A DNA stretch of 64,000 nucleotides, from the NCBI GenBank assembly GCA_036852015.1, contig JAANDG010000694.1, positions 1-64,000 on the forward strand. Direction: 5' to 3'. Below the pieces are notes generated by a model. That model saw only the letters and a program-made list of their open reading frames with translations, searched no databases and had not been told where the DNA came from. Below, piece after piece: positions 46,048 through 58,684 of the stretch (positions are counted from its first letter, which is position 1; the number at the start of each line of letters is the position of its first letter). Source of the stretch: Pelodera strongyloides. Lineage: Eukaryota > Nematoda > Chromadorea > Rhabditida > Rhabditidae. The position numbers were made by a program, and so were the translations under genes.

Positions 46048-49000
46048 TCAACTTGACGTGACCTTGCATCCGAATTGTTTTACACTTTCTTCAAACTCAT
46101 TCATTGCTCCGCGATGACAGTTCACCTTTATTTGCGGAAGAATACATTTGCTGTATTCCGGGACGCCTTCGCATTTGTGCTGAAAATTACAAGATTTCAA
46201 TAGGCCATTAAAGCGAAATGCTAGCCCCTTTGGAAAAGTTGCATATGATAAGCAAATCCTATGTATCCTATGCTAATTTTGTACGATCGTTCACGGCAAT
46301 CGTACAAAATTAGTTTTAACCATCACTAAACAGCTCGAACGCTTTAACCATCACTAAACAGCTCGAACGCATCAGAATACGCTACACACCAAACATATCA
46401 GCATAGAGGTGATCGGGTGATTACTTGTCAACGATGAACAGTAAAATACTGGTGAGATTGAAAGGATAATTATGCTTGAGCTTGATTTTTTGGAGAGGGA
46501 GAGAGCTAGAGAGAGAGAGAGATATTTAGAGGCAGAGAGATTTAGAGAGAGCGAGATTTAGAGAGGGAGAGAGAGAGAGAGAATCATTAAGATATACCTT
46601 ATCAAGTCCTGGTGCCATCTCTCCAATTACAAACTTTTGACAGTCGTTCAACTTCTCTTGTTCTTTGATGCAATCATAGTGTTGCATAAATCTCTTGATG
46701 TTTTGTGGACTACAAATGTATCCGAGTTGGTCTTGAGCAAAGCGAACCTATAACATGGAGCTGACATAGAAAACCGGCGGAATTCTTATTTCATGCATAA
46801 GGTTCAGTGGTATTGTATCTCAGAGACCGTATTCACCAACACGCAGGGAGCCCTCCCTGGCCTCCCCAGGGAGCTAAAGAGTAGCAGAAGAGATTCAGAG
46901 CGCTCGTGTGCCTTGGGAAAGCTCCCTGTGTGTTGGTGAATGCGGCCTCAGGATTCAAATCTTTCTCTCCCCAATGGGTACAATAACCTGAGCCCCAAGT
47001 AAGCTAATATATTCCTTCTTCAATAAAACGTGTTTACTTTACCGAGCCTTGCTGTAGTGAATACAGAATTAGCATCATGATACGCAACAGTTCTACAATA
47101 TCGATTTTTGACGAACGCATATCTGAATAGCATGGAAAAAAATATTATTTTAAAACGTACCAATTCATCATTTATACAGCTTGCTAATGACTGGAATCCT
47201 GCACAGAGGAAAGTATTCGCATAGCCATCACATAATTCAAGAAGTTCGCTTGATTTATACTTGTACAGAGCGAATGAATGCTGAAAAAAAATAGAAAAGG
47301 CTAATAAAACATGCTACATACTAAAAGGAATTTCTTGAAATAAATCCTTATTCTGCAACTACAACACTCTCTAGTTTTTTTGTCGTATTACAGTACTAAT
47401 CGACGGTGTCAGTCACTTGCACGCAAATACTTATTTTATTGTCTACTCCTAAAACACTACATTTTAGGTTAATTTTGAAACATTACATTTTCCAGTTCTG
47501 GTCGTTTATTTCGAATTTCCAACCACGTTTTCATAAGAGGAGCGATGCAGATACGAGCTCTAAATACATAATCAGAATAAAAATTAAGCTTTGTGAAAGC
47601 TGTATCGCGGTTGTGTCCGCGCGTCTTGGCACTGCGCGCGCAATTATAATTGGTTGATCCCCCTATTCGGGCTCTAAATTGACGATCGGTAAAACGAAAT
47701 AAACCTTTGGAAACAGTGCCGCGGTTGTGTCACAACTCTCTGGCGCTGCTGTCGCGCATCTAGAAATTGTTGGTGGGCACCGCTCAGGTGCTACGCTTAG
47801 ACGTGAATATCTACCAAGATTACGGGCAGCGTAATACATACGCTTTGTGTATTTATATAAATAAACATACTTGTCCCGTGCTTCCGCTGAACATCCAGTG
47901 TTTCCGGAAACATCCAAAACTTCGCCTTTTGGAGCTCGTAAGGGTGCGCGCGTAGACTGATTATTTGAGTTTTCTGTTTCATTATTAGACGACAACAGCA
48001 GCTCAGTTATTTGAGCAGCTTGATCAACCCCAGCATCCGTACCGCTGCCCTCCTAAATGAACATTGTATTAAACATTAACAATAAACTGTGGTGTAGTGG
48101 TTAGCGCAGTTGCTCACACCACGGACATCGCTGGTTCAATTCCGCTGATTTTACTTACACATCAATGCAAAACGACACCCAGAGGAATCTAGAGTTGCCT
48201 TGACTCATTACGAAAATGTAAATTTTATTTTCTTGTCACATTGCTCTATTTACTGTAAAATAAACAATAAATTGATGAGAAAAAATCAATACCTCCACAT
48301 CTGACTTGTCAAGGTTAGTTAGAAGATGTTCGGCACCGGAACTTTCGATCTAAATTTATTGTAATAAGGTTTCATACCACCGTGAACGTTACATTTAGTA
48401 TACATAGCTCACCTAGGTTCCGAATAAAAACGTTTGGCTCCGTCGGATTATTATACTCATACTAGTGAGACACTTTTGAAAGACGGTTGTACTAATAAAT
48501 GAGGTGTCAATTAAAGAACATCTACATGCCAACTTCCTTTAGTTATTATACATTATACAAAAAAATTATTATACAAAGATCATACCTCGTCATTGCTTTC
48601 CAGTATATCTGGTGTGACGGTCAGAAATTCCGACGTAATTTTTTTCACGTCATCGGCAGTTGGAGCCCCATTTAACACAGCTTTTTGTGAGTTCGTTGTG
48701 ATAGTCGGACGTTCCTGGGAGGTTACCTAAATATTGCATCATTAATTGGCATCAAAAGGAACATCATGTCTTGATGCTTGAATGAAATTTACTGGTGTTG
48801 TATTAATACGTATATATAGTTCGGTATTTTGTCAATACGAACTGTTGTGAAGCATTTTCGCCTTAGGGTGTCCATTTGATTATGCTTTTCGATATATGTG
48901 ACCAATATACTATATTGATAACCGGCAGAGTTACTATTTAAAAATCGTTACAGATCACGCTTACTGTCTCATCCGTGTCTTCGTTCACATTGCTGCCTCG

Positions 49001-52000
49001 CTCTTCGTCATTATTACTCTCCGCGGCTACCGTAGTATTTCCTGCTTCCGTTACAATATCCCCCTCCACTACAGTACTGTTGCCATTAGAATTCTCGTCC
49101 TCCCAATCGCCCTCTATGCTAATTGTGGCGATTGTTGATCTGGCTTCTGTGGTTGTCGTGGTGGGCGTCGTAGGCGTTGTGGACGTCATAGATGTCGTGG
49201 ACGTCACCGATAAAGTGGAAGTTGCTACCGTAGACGTACTAGTTGAAGTAGGTGATCCAGTGCTCGATACAATGATTGGTTGTTCACTGCTTATACTACC
49301 TGAATTACGCACTTATAATTCTGACAGTATTAGCTTTATCTGAAAAAAAATATGGTAAGGAACTTTTTTCTTAACATTGTTTTCTCCTTTCTAGCATGGT
49401 AAAAGTGGCCTTGCTAATTAGTAATAATTGCCTAATTGCCTTCACCTGATGTAGTCGGGGTCGAAGCAGGCGCGCGAGGAGGTGCGCGCACTCGTAGTAA
49501 ATTACTTGGTAATTTGAAATTCACCGCGCAACCAAACCCATCAAGAATGTCGCTGTACAACTGAAGACCAGCAAATCCACATTTGGCCGCGACGCGAGGT
49601 AGCACACAGTCTGAAGGAAGAATCAATCAGAATACTTGTTATGTAATCCAAATGATAGCTAAATTATCCTCTCACTATCCTGAGGCCATATTCAAAACTC
49701 CGATCCCCTCGGGGAATTTTCTATAAGGGATAATAAAAATTTGGAATACAAAAAGTAGTGTTCTATTTCAATACTCGCGAAGATATTGGGTGATAAAGTG
49801 GTGGATTGATCGGTCCGGAATGCAAAAAGGGTAATTGTCCTATACAAACAAGGACAAAAAAACAGACACTAGTTCAGGTGAACCGACCCCTTTAATTGAT
49901 AAAATAATTTAAAATAAATCTAATAGAATGTCGAACCTGCCACCTGTTGCTGCCCAACACACTTTTCCTTCACTGTGAGATCCGGAGTGAAAATTCCTTC
50001 CAGAGGTACGAGACATACCTGTTTATTGATTTTTCAAACTTTATTTATTTATTTATTTATTTATTTATGTGTTATACAAATTTTTGAAACGTTGTTCAGT
50101 AAAAAAAGCGTTGTCGTGTTAGGATCAACTAACCGAACAGAGTTTGTAGTTTAGTTTATACTATCAAGACGCGGGTGGCAAAAACAAACGGCCAAGCACA
50201 AAAAAAAACCCTGAAACACACCGATTTATGTGACATCGCCTCTCTGACACATTCAATTGTCTGCTTGATATGGTCACCTCTTCTTGTGGCAGCGCAAATT
50301 GCTCCAAGTTGCTCATCGACGAAAGCAACCATCTAAAAATAATAAACATTCATAAAACGATTTGTCTTCACTAATAAGTTACCATGTAATATGGATATGT
50401 TTTTGCTCGTGGTATACGACGTTTGGGTGTTAGCACAAGTTGTCGTCCACGTAAGAAAACCTCTGAAAATGTTTATGTTTCACATAAACTATATGTTGCT
50501 ATCGGCAGTGACTTTCTTGTTCTTCCTGTTGTGCCGCTTACTTTTCACTAGCATATAAATATGTGTTTCTGAACCCATATTCGCCATTCGATATCGATTC
50601 ACTCGTGACAGACAATATGGGGCGCGAAATAGCATTCAAAAGTGGATCGCTGTGGAAACGACGCGCTGAGGCCGATTCCAATAAAATTTACCTCTGGTGT
50701 ATGTTACAGTTACAGGCGTCTCCTGTTTAGCGTGCTCTCTCGACCTTTCTCTCGCTGCCGGTCAAGAGCACGAGAAAGCGAGAGAGCACGCTAAACAGGA
50801 GTCGTCTTTAACCTACCCCAGCGGTAAATTTTATTGGAATCGGCCTCTGGTTGGATGTTGCCTTTTTCCAGTGAAAAAAGCTCATTGTCAGTCGAACAAC
50901 AAATACACCTGCAATGAAGAACACCTCCTCTTAATGTCCATCGTCAGACAGCTATTAACTTTTTCTTTGTACATTTCACATATTTGCAGAACATCTGTGA
51001 CTGAGACATTGAATAATGGATAACGGATTGATAGTGGAAGAGCTGCGCGCAAATCTTCGATCCGACTGAAATAAGAAATTAATTTATCATTAAAGCGAAT
51101 TACCGCGCGGTTTTTGAAACGCACCCTCGACAACTGAATTCTTACGATTTATGCTAATTTACTCGAATTTAGCTCGATTTTTTATGTTTTCATTTGCATA
51201 AGCTGCATAGGAATACTGGTGTACACGATGTGTTTCAACAACCGGCCGGCATTGCGCGCTAAGAATCAATAAATTATTAATATATGAGGTTTGGGGTTTA
51301 AATTTATTTTCCAATTTATACGCGAGACGACATATGCATTGTATGAGCCACGGTTTTTGAACGTGATAAAATTTCGAGTATGTCTTGAAAACTCTTTGGT
51401 AAACTGTAAACAAGTAAACATTGGTACCAACATACTCAGTAATCGGTAGATAGCATTCTGTGAGACGGGTGCTCAGCTCCTTATCGCATTTGCGTACAAT
51501 TGGTGGAGGTTTCGCACTTGGCGGGCTGACATCTAGAGGAAAAAACTGTACCTTATATATATATACTACTTTGTGGCTTGTGACTACGCTTACAACTTAA
51601 AGCGAAATGCTAGCCCCTTTGGAAAATTTGCATATGATAAGCAAATCCTATGTATCCTATGCTAATTTTGCGCGATCGTCCACGGCAATCGCGCAAAATT
51701 AGCATAGGATACATAGGATTTGCTTATCATATGCAAATTTTCCAAAGAGGCTGGCATTTCGCTTTAAACGCATGTATACTACTTTTTTGTTTATTTCAAA
51801 TAATAGTTTTTCTCCAGAAAAGTTACGTTTCGGTACAGCTGTCGGTGTAGTTTTACTAGGTTTCTTATCATCTGATTCTTGCACGTCGACACCGCTTCCC
51901 TCTATAGCTTCATCGTTAGTTCTTGGCTGCTTTTGGTCACCAGAGGCAACTTCTGAATTTGTTTTATCACAACTTCATGAACAATACATATACTAGGAGA

Positions 52001-55000
52001 ATTCCATCCATGCTTGGTTTGTGAAGGTGTAATTTTACTTGAAACATTCGGTTGTCTGTTGATAGATGTACTGTATTGACATGCTACATGCCTAATATAA
52101 CATCGTTTAAAATAGCTTCTCTAAACAATTAATGAATTAATGAATTAAATAACACCACATCACAATGAAATGATCACGCGTGTGCATCACAATGAAATGA
52201 TGGAGAGAAAGTAGTATATAACTCCAGAGAAATTTATAATTTACTGATGATTTAACTAACCGTGCACTTGATCTTCGGCAAACATAATCTCCACTTCATT
52301 CTGGTCATCCAAGAATAATTTGCTATTCAAAGGTGTGCCCTTTTCAACTGAAATACTTTAGTTTTTATGTTTATGGTATACTCCATACATACGAAAACAA
52401 CAGAAATCATTTTTTTTCACAGGTGAATTTGAAAAAAGGCGATTTCTTACAATGGCAGTTTGCCTTTTAGCGTGATTTGGAATTTGGACTATGCCACTTG
52501 TGCCCTGTCCTACCCTTTCCCTGTGGCACCGGTGGACTAATTGTAGCCCGCAGCCTTATAGCACTGGTGCGGCGCACGCCTCGCCCTTGTCTTGACATAA
52601 TACCTTATAGCACTGGTGCGGCGCACGCCTCGCCCTTGACTTGGCACAATAATGGCCGCAACAAATACATTTCCTTACCTCTTCTTGGTAGTGGTGCTCT
52701 CAGGATATCTATCCCACTGAGAGAACGAAGTACAGCTCTTGCCTCTTGACGATTTTCTGCAAAAGTAAAATTTTTATATTGACCCCCAGTTATTAGTTAT
52801 TTTTCCTTCCTTCCACCATGGTAAAATTCCTCGTATGCGACTGGGGTCGAAACGGGGTCCCATATTCTAGTAGTGGCCATATTATTTCTTTTTGATTATT
52901 GCACTGATGTATCTTTATTATAGTTTTTTCCCTTTATTAGATGTGTATGTACTTGAGGAACACATGCACTGAAGTAAGGCCGAATCTCGCAAAAACTAAA
53001 ACTAATAAATTGTATTATTCACCTCCATTCAAGACTCTGCATCCAAAATGTTCCACAGCGAGGGTGAATATTGCGTGGCCTTTTCTGCCGCAATCCTGCA
53101 AAATGCAGACTTGATAAAATTAATTATTATCCTCCGGATCCTTTAGTTAATATTATAAGTCAGTTAAAAAAAAGTAACTCCATTTTCATAAGCATTTAAC
53201 TTTTCTATTAGTAAACATAATTATTTAATTACTGGAAGTAAATTAGTCGAGTGCGGTTGGTTACAATATATACAGTGTACAAGTTGAGTGGAGCTGTTCA
53301 CTGCTGTAGTTTCGAATCACATATTTTGAGTACTCTGGTCCTCAGGCGCGCAATTGCACATTTGCATTGAAAAATTTGAGAGAAACCTCTTTTCTACGTC
53401 TCCGCCTTTCCCATGTTAAAAATCCAACTATTTTCCGCGGACGCGGTTACGCATTTCCGCGCTGAGAAGGTAGTTCTAAATAAATCCATAAAAATAACCT
53501 TCATCAGTCTGCTTTCGGCACAGTCGTAGAAATGTTTCGCTCCGTTGCAAGTATCTTCCTAAAACAACAAATTTTGATCACGTTTAAAGCACAATAACAT
53601 CCGGTGTATAAAACGTACTTTGGACTCCGTACTCCCATGTCATGCATGCAAATACCTATATTAGATGGGAATGCAGTTGAAGCAACTTATATGTCAAAAA
53701 CAGTTATTTATTCTTATATTTTCAAAATAAATAAATAAAATTCTTTGACTTCTTGACATTTAATTAATTTCAACTAACAAAAACAAACAACATTCAAGTA
53801 CCACTAGCAAACTTATTATATACCTTACAAATCGCAATGTTTCTCTGGCTCTTTAAAAGAATCAGATCGAGAGATTAGTGATAAGCCCTTGACAAGAAAA
53901 AAACATCTATCGTCTAAAGTACACAAAATAAAATAAAAACGAACACTTACCTTATTGGCATATGTGGGAACACCAATTATATGACGTTGGCAATGTCTGG
54001 ATTTCAGTAAAGAAGAAGAAATACATGAAAAGTGATCTGGAAATCATTTTTAATTTAAAGGGACAGGCCCACGAGAAAAAAATTTCCTCAGTTTACTTGC
54101 ACAGAGACAGAGTGTCCGGAATTTCAGAAATAATACTGTCCCTCCCTTTAAAGGGATCGGGCCACCAACTAGGTTAATTACGTTGACGAACTTCAACTTG
54201 AATCTTGAAGACTTCAATTTAAAGAGTCACGGCATCACATTTCACCAAGTAATCTAATTGCAAGTTTTACGTGTATGATATGAATAAATTTATGCATCCC
54301 TAGAATCGAACCGCATGGAAGTCGGCATTCTATTCCAGAATCAAATGTGCAGATTGGAGCCCGTCAACTCCGCCGTAGCGCCGCTCACCAAATACGAAAA
54401 AGAAGCGCGCGGCGAATATATGGCGCGCCTGCAGCTCAATTTTCGCGCACCGGAGCTATAAGAAGTCGTAAAGAAATCAAAATCCTCACCCATTACCATA
54501 GAAGAACTACTTCCACAAACGAATCCCAAATGCCGGTGCACAAATGAAACCAAATCGTTATCTTCACATCTAAATCATTTTCATTTACACAAAAAATATT
54601 TCATTTTTTTCTGATTTTGTTTTATTTTATTACTATTTTTTTGTAAATTCTGCCACAATTTTACATACAATACATACATGATGTATCTCACGCAGTGGTA
54701 AAGCGGCAGCATACGGTAACGATGAAAGTACAGAAACCCATGTACAAGCAAGTACTCTAAAATGGAAAATGGTTTATGTATATTAGTACTGTATAGCTAA
54801 ACTCTGATTACCTCTCATTTAACTGCTCTAACATACAGTCATCATTTGCACTTCGGTAGGCCGTGCATAGTCGCATCAAAGTGTCTTCAGTATAGAAAGG
54901 TACCGGAAATTATATGAATAATTCACTTTGTAGGGTTTCGTATTGTTTGTTATCTACTTAGCAAAAAAAACTTTCTGGATCCCTACAAAGGATTTACAAT

Positions 55001-55469
55001 ATACTGTGGCGGAAATGAAACATAATGAAGCAACAAAACGATGCAATTGATTGATAACTAAAAGCTAATTTACAATTATCAAATTGCCTTACCGGAAATA
55101 GTAATCCAGCCGCATGAGTTTCAGTTTCTCTCACTGTTTCCCACCGGTCCAATAATGGGCGCAAACATCGACCGATATCTGTTGTTTCAACGTTGGAGCA
55201 TAATTCATCAACTTGAGCTGAAACTTCACAATCATAAAACTTTAAAGTGGCATGACATGTGGTTTACGAATGAATAAATGGTATAAAATAAACGTATAAA
55301 CACAGTTCCGTGTAGTGTGTGCAATTTTGTTCCATTATGTGTCCTTTAGCATAATTGAAAGCTTGTACGGCTATCGGTGACTTCAATAAAAACACAGTGA
55401 CTTACGTCTTGCATAGACGATATGTAGACACGTTGTTATAAATATACATATTTTAATTATTATCGTCAT
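46048..55469 (-). CDS. Secreted protein with three DUF19 (T20D4.11-like) modules; possible proteoglycan core
   Basis: Exons 5'->3': 55469-55406, 55217-55093, 54903(or 54884)-54812, 54569-54490, 54036-53951, 53558-53499, 53095-53023, 52756-52679, 52347-52261, 51952-51827, 51532-51436, 51065-50909, 50460-50383, 50332-50222, 50018-49937, 49610-49446, 49299-48965, 48726-48586, 48349-48293, 48052-47871, 47760-47706, 47280-47161, 46747-46598, 46179-46048 (TGA); 2733 nt, 910 aa. Exon 1 encodes a signal peptide (IIIKICIFITTCLHIVYA). Three Cys-rich DUF19 (PF01579) modules lie near residues 27-190, 303-515 and 750-908, with recurring LCxxY, FxxxQLGxIC and FGC landmarks. Between them are Ser/Thr/Glu linkers; residues 525-570 are mucin-like. 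EGSG motifs at Ser268 and Ser701 in acidic context fit chondroitin attachment. The exon 2/3 border lacks an AG in the right phase (see findings). Phase fits throughout the other joints and no internal start is evident, so one gene is preferred over three. DUF19 function is unknown. Confidence 0.82.
46207..46315. repeat. MITE family B copy, right arm lost
   Basis: The left arm and centre are intact. The right arm stops at CAAAATTAG and is replaced by a 33-base tandem duplication (TTTTAACCATCACTAAACAG). Confidence 0.8.
46496..46582. repeat. GA-rich tract
   Basis: GAGAGA repeats with TTTAGAGAG interruptions just beside the exon 46598-46747 donor. Confidence 0.8.
46825..46950. repeat. MITE family H copy
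   Basis: CCGTATTCACCAACACGCAG and TGTGTTGGTGAATGCGGCC; intron of the DUF19 gene. Confidence 0.75.
48088..48150 (+). pseudogene. tRNA-like sequence
   Basis: TGGTGTAGTGGTTAGCGCAG (A box) and GGTTCAATTCC (B box) in a DUF19-gene intron. The anticodon arm does not pair well, so a tRNA-derived repeat is preferred to a working tRNA. Confidence 0.5.
50666..50848. repeat. Foldback element in DUF19-gene intron
   Basis: GAGGCCGATTCCAATAAAAT and its complement flank a second internal palindrome around GCGTGCTCTCTCG. No other copy is in the window. Confidence 0.8.
51089..51262. repeat. MITE family A copy
   Basis: TTAAAGCGAATTACCGCGCGG left, ACCGGCCGGCATTGCGCG right; intronic. Confidence 0.8.
51597..51767. 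repeat. MITE family B copy (near-perfect palindrome)
   Basis: TTAAAGCGAAATGCTAGCCC and its near-complement, with centre GCGATCGTCCACGGCAATCGC. Intron between the exons at 51827 and 51532. Confidence 0.9.
52554..52640. repeat. Two-copy GC-rich tandem repeat, period 49 bp
   Basis: CCTTATAGCACTGGTGCGGC and the following CACGCCTCGCCCTTG occur twice in an intron of the DUF19 gene. Confidence 0.8.
52814..52868. repeat. Dispersed repeat M
   Basis: Second copy of the CCACCATGGTAAAA ... GGGGTCGAAACGGGGTCCCA pair seen at 18947. Confidence 0.5.
54055..54152. repeat. MITE family D copy, short
   Basis: TTTAAAGGGACAGGCCCACG and GTCCCTCCCTTTAAAG; 18 bases upstream of the exon ending at 54036. Confidence 0.75.
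54901..55099. repeat. Insertion flanked by 10-bp direct repeats
   Basis: TACCGGAAAT occurs at 54901-54910 and 55090-55099, exactly at the two sides of the exon 2/3 gap of the DUF19 gene. The 179 bases between have no clear inverted ends. Removing the insert and one repeat joins the reading frame perfectly. Confidence 0.6.
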
Positions 55470-55495
55470 CGTGCCTGAAGAATTGAAAAATGTAA
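55470..55495 (-). promoter_or_regulatory. Probable trans-splice acceptor before the triple-DUF19 gene
   Basis: On the minus strand a pyrimidine-rich run ending CAATTCTTCAG lies five bases before the ATG at 55469. This is the usual spacing for a spliced-leader acceptor and supports the start codon. Confidence 0.5.
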
Positions 55496-56846
55496 AACAG
55501 TAAAACCTTTCAAAAAAGAATAGCAACAAAAAAAAGCAAAAACAATGTATTTATAAAAAAAAATAAACTGAAAAAATCTCAATATCAAAATCTCAATATG
55601 CTTAATCTTATATAAAAACAGTGAGAGAAACTGAAAAAACCTCAATATGCTTAATCTTCTACCAAAAAAATTGAAAAATATTTCGGATTTATGGCAAAGG
55701 TTTCCGAGAATCCCATGCCATAAATCCGAAATTTTGCCATAAATCCAATTTTTGATATAAGATTAAGCAAACGGTTAAGATCAACCAAAAAAACCGAGCG
55801 TCTCGGCTAACAGTGTTCATAACAAGTTTTTTTCCGGCGTTTCTTAAGCGTGGGCGGGTGATTCGAGTTAGCGGGGGCGGCTAGGATATGGGATAAAGCC
55901 GGCTAAACACTGGCTAACTATGCGCGCGTTTGTTCTTTTCCAAACTAGAACATATATGCATACTTTGCCTGAACGGCTATCAGACATAGGCGTATTTAAT
56001 GTGCTGGCAACATGATGGGAACACGTTCCAAGACAAGAAAAAGAAACTTGTAAGGGATTGATTGGAGATAAAGATAAGTCAACGGGCATATAAGTCATAC
56101 TAAATTAAGGTATGCTAAAGATGCATTATACCGATGCAGATAAGTCAATGGACATACATATGTACATAAAAGTGTACTATGTATGCATTACGGGTGATAT
56201 AAGATTATTCAAACTTCAAACTATGGTACACTAAACATAATATATACATAAGATTATTAAAACTACGGTATACTAAACACATAACACAAACACACATTCG
56301 TGATCGCGGAGCTATTTGAGTTAGCCAAGGATATTTTTAAACGTTGTCGTTCACCGACTCTTGTAGATATAAAAAAACCATCAGAAAGAGTGTCTTATAC
56401 AGGCTCTATAGGTGGTCGTTTTGAAGACTTTCTGACAAAAAATTAAACCACAAATAATAACCTGCATATCTATTCCTATAATTCTAAAATCAACGGATCT
56501 CAAGAAATACGCGCTATGGTCGGGCGCGCGCTGAACACAGGCACGCGTGCCTCATTGTTGCATAATGTCGTGCGCCGGCTATTGCAAAAAAAGCTAAAGA
56601 GCCGTTATCCACGGCAATTGCCTCGAGAAAACAACTGTACCGTAATAATGGGTCTAGTGACAAAAACCGCTAAATGTATGCCGTTAGTTTTGAGGATAGA
56701 TGCAAATTTCGGTGTTGAAAGTGATAATAAAACTAGATATATTCTAAAATATAGGTACTTAAATATAGTATTTTATGTAATACAAAAATCCTCAACTTTT
56801 CCCATTGTTTGTAAAAGGCAAGAATGGAAAATAGGATGGATTAGCC
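55470..56846. other. Intergenic upstream of the triple-DUF19 gene
   Basis: Small AT-rich tandem and inverted repeats at 55560-55770. The open frame from 56516 ends inside a family A MITE and has no recognised features. Confidence 0.4.
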
Positions 56847-57032
56847 AAGCAAAATACCGGCCGGTTTTTGAAACACATCGAGTACACAGTACACCAGTGT
56901 TCTTATGCAGCTCATGCAAATGAGCATAAATTAGAATAACAAATCGAGCTAATTTCGAGCAACTTTGCATAAATACGTAAGAATTCGGCTGCCACGATGC
57001 GTTTCAGAAACCGGCCGGTATTTCGCTTTAAA
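56847..57032. repeat. MITE family A copy
   Basis: AAATACCGGCCGGTTTTTG left, CCGGCCGGTATTTCGCTTTA right. Confidence 0.85.
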
Positions 57033-58617
57033 AATTGAGGGCTATCACTTACATGCAACATTATTCAACAACTCGTGGTCTCTGTGGATCGTTAGTTGCA
57101 CACAAAAAGCTTGCAATGAAATTTTTCTCATGGAAAAATAATCCGGGTTATTGTAATAATGAATAATACAGTACTCTAGTTGTTATAAAAATGAAGAATA
57201 CAGTACTCGACAAGTTAAAGTTTGTTGTGACAGGATTAAGGGCTTACGAGCCATTAGATAAATCTTGTGGGAGATCGCTTGCGCGATATGTTTCTTCATT
57301 CCTTCATACAAAGAGTGAGGAGGAGTGGTTTTTTAATCTTGTTCAATAGAGTGAGCTGAGCCTAGCCCGCCTGAGGGTCAAAGTCAAGAGTGACCGGTTT
57401 TTGGAGAAAATAAAATCCTCGGATGCGCCCTTCTTTTTTTCTTTTTTTTTTACTAAATCATTGATTAAAAAACTTAAAAAGAACATATAAAAGAACATAA
57501 AAATTAAAAAAGGTGTTCGGTTTGACTGCTAAAAGAAGGTCACGGGTTCCAATCTCTCCTGCGGAAAGTATATAGAAATGAAATATAAAGTATAAAGTTT
57601 CCAAGAATCGAATGATCAGTACTGAAAGAATCCCGCTTAGAAAATCGCAAGTGTATTATTATGCAGTCATTCTGGAAATATGATCTCAAATCATCTCTCA
57701 TTGTTGCGGACGCAAAAACAAAGTTTATTTTTACACTTCGATTCATAGTTAATGGGGAAACCATTTGATGGCGGTTCACGGGGTTTTTTTTCGTGGGCCA
57801 GCCCATTTGGTAACCTCTTCGTGACCATGTGGTGACCAAGTTTATCTAAAACGTCACCAACTGGTCACGAAGTAGTCATTCAGTCACAAGCCAGTCACCA
57901 GATGGTTTTTTTTGGAAAATAATTATTTGCAATTTATTGTACTTCTATTGATTTCCACCGAATGGGTGTGTGCTTATGCTAATAAATGTTTAATGTCTAT
58001 AAATGAGTTCTTGCGCGAGACGACACAGCGTAATAAAATCTACTTCACTCCTTCCATAAAAGTTCTGCGTGAAACGTATAAATTCTAAATACAGCAATAA
58101 GAATACGAAAACTGACGTAACTCCCATAACTCGTAGAAAACTTTACGGTTTCCCTTTTTTAGAAGTTATAGAACCAGTTTAAGTCAGGAAAGACTACTAC
58201 ACTGACGCCAGTTAATTGGCTGCTATAGTAGCCAGGCGAAACTAGATTTTAGCCGAAGGTTAGGTCATCTTGAAGCACATTTTTACTAAAAATAGAATCA
58301 CAGATGAACATTTTCTTTGAAAGGTCAAAAGGTTTAGTACACCTTAGAGTACGACTTAGAGCCTAAGTGCCTAAGCGCATACATTATTATTGACCCTTTC
58401 AAGCTAAAGTGTGAAATTTAAGGGTCAGGCTCACAAAAAAATAGTATGTGATAAAAGTTTCCTGCATCGTCGTGCATTGATGATTGTAGAGAGTACTTTT
58501 TCTTCGCTGTAGTTGACATATATTACCATAGGATACATGAATTTTGTTGAAATATATTTATTAGCATTTCCATAAACATCTTTGGGTTATTAAAATTTAA
58601 TACAAATTAATAAATTT

Positions 58618-58684
<67 letters not shown>

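Noticed and set aside
53821..53860. Mini-exon in the DUF19 gene (SQRNIAICK)
   Set aside because: The exon 53951-54036 joins 53499-53558 in phase and fits the DUF19 pattern without it; its acceptor is poor.
56516..56923. 135-codon plus-strand frame as a gene
   Set aside because: Its C-terminal part is family A transposon sequence; the rest shows no domain.
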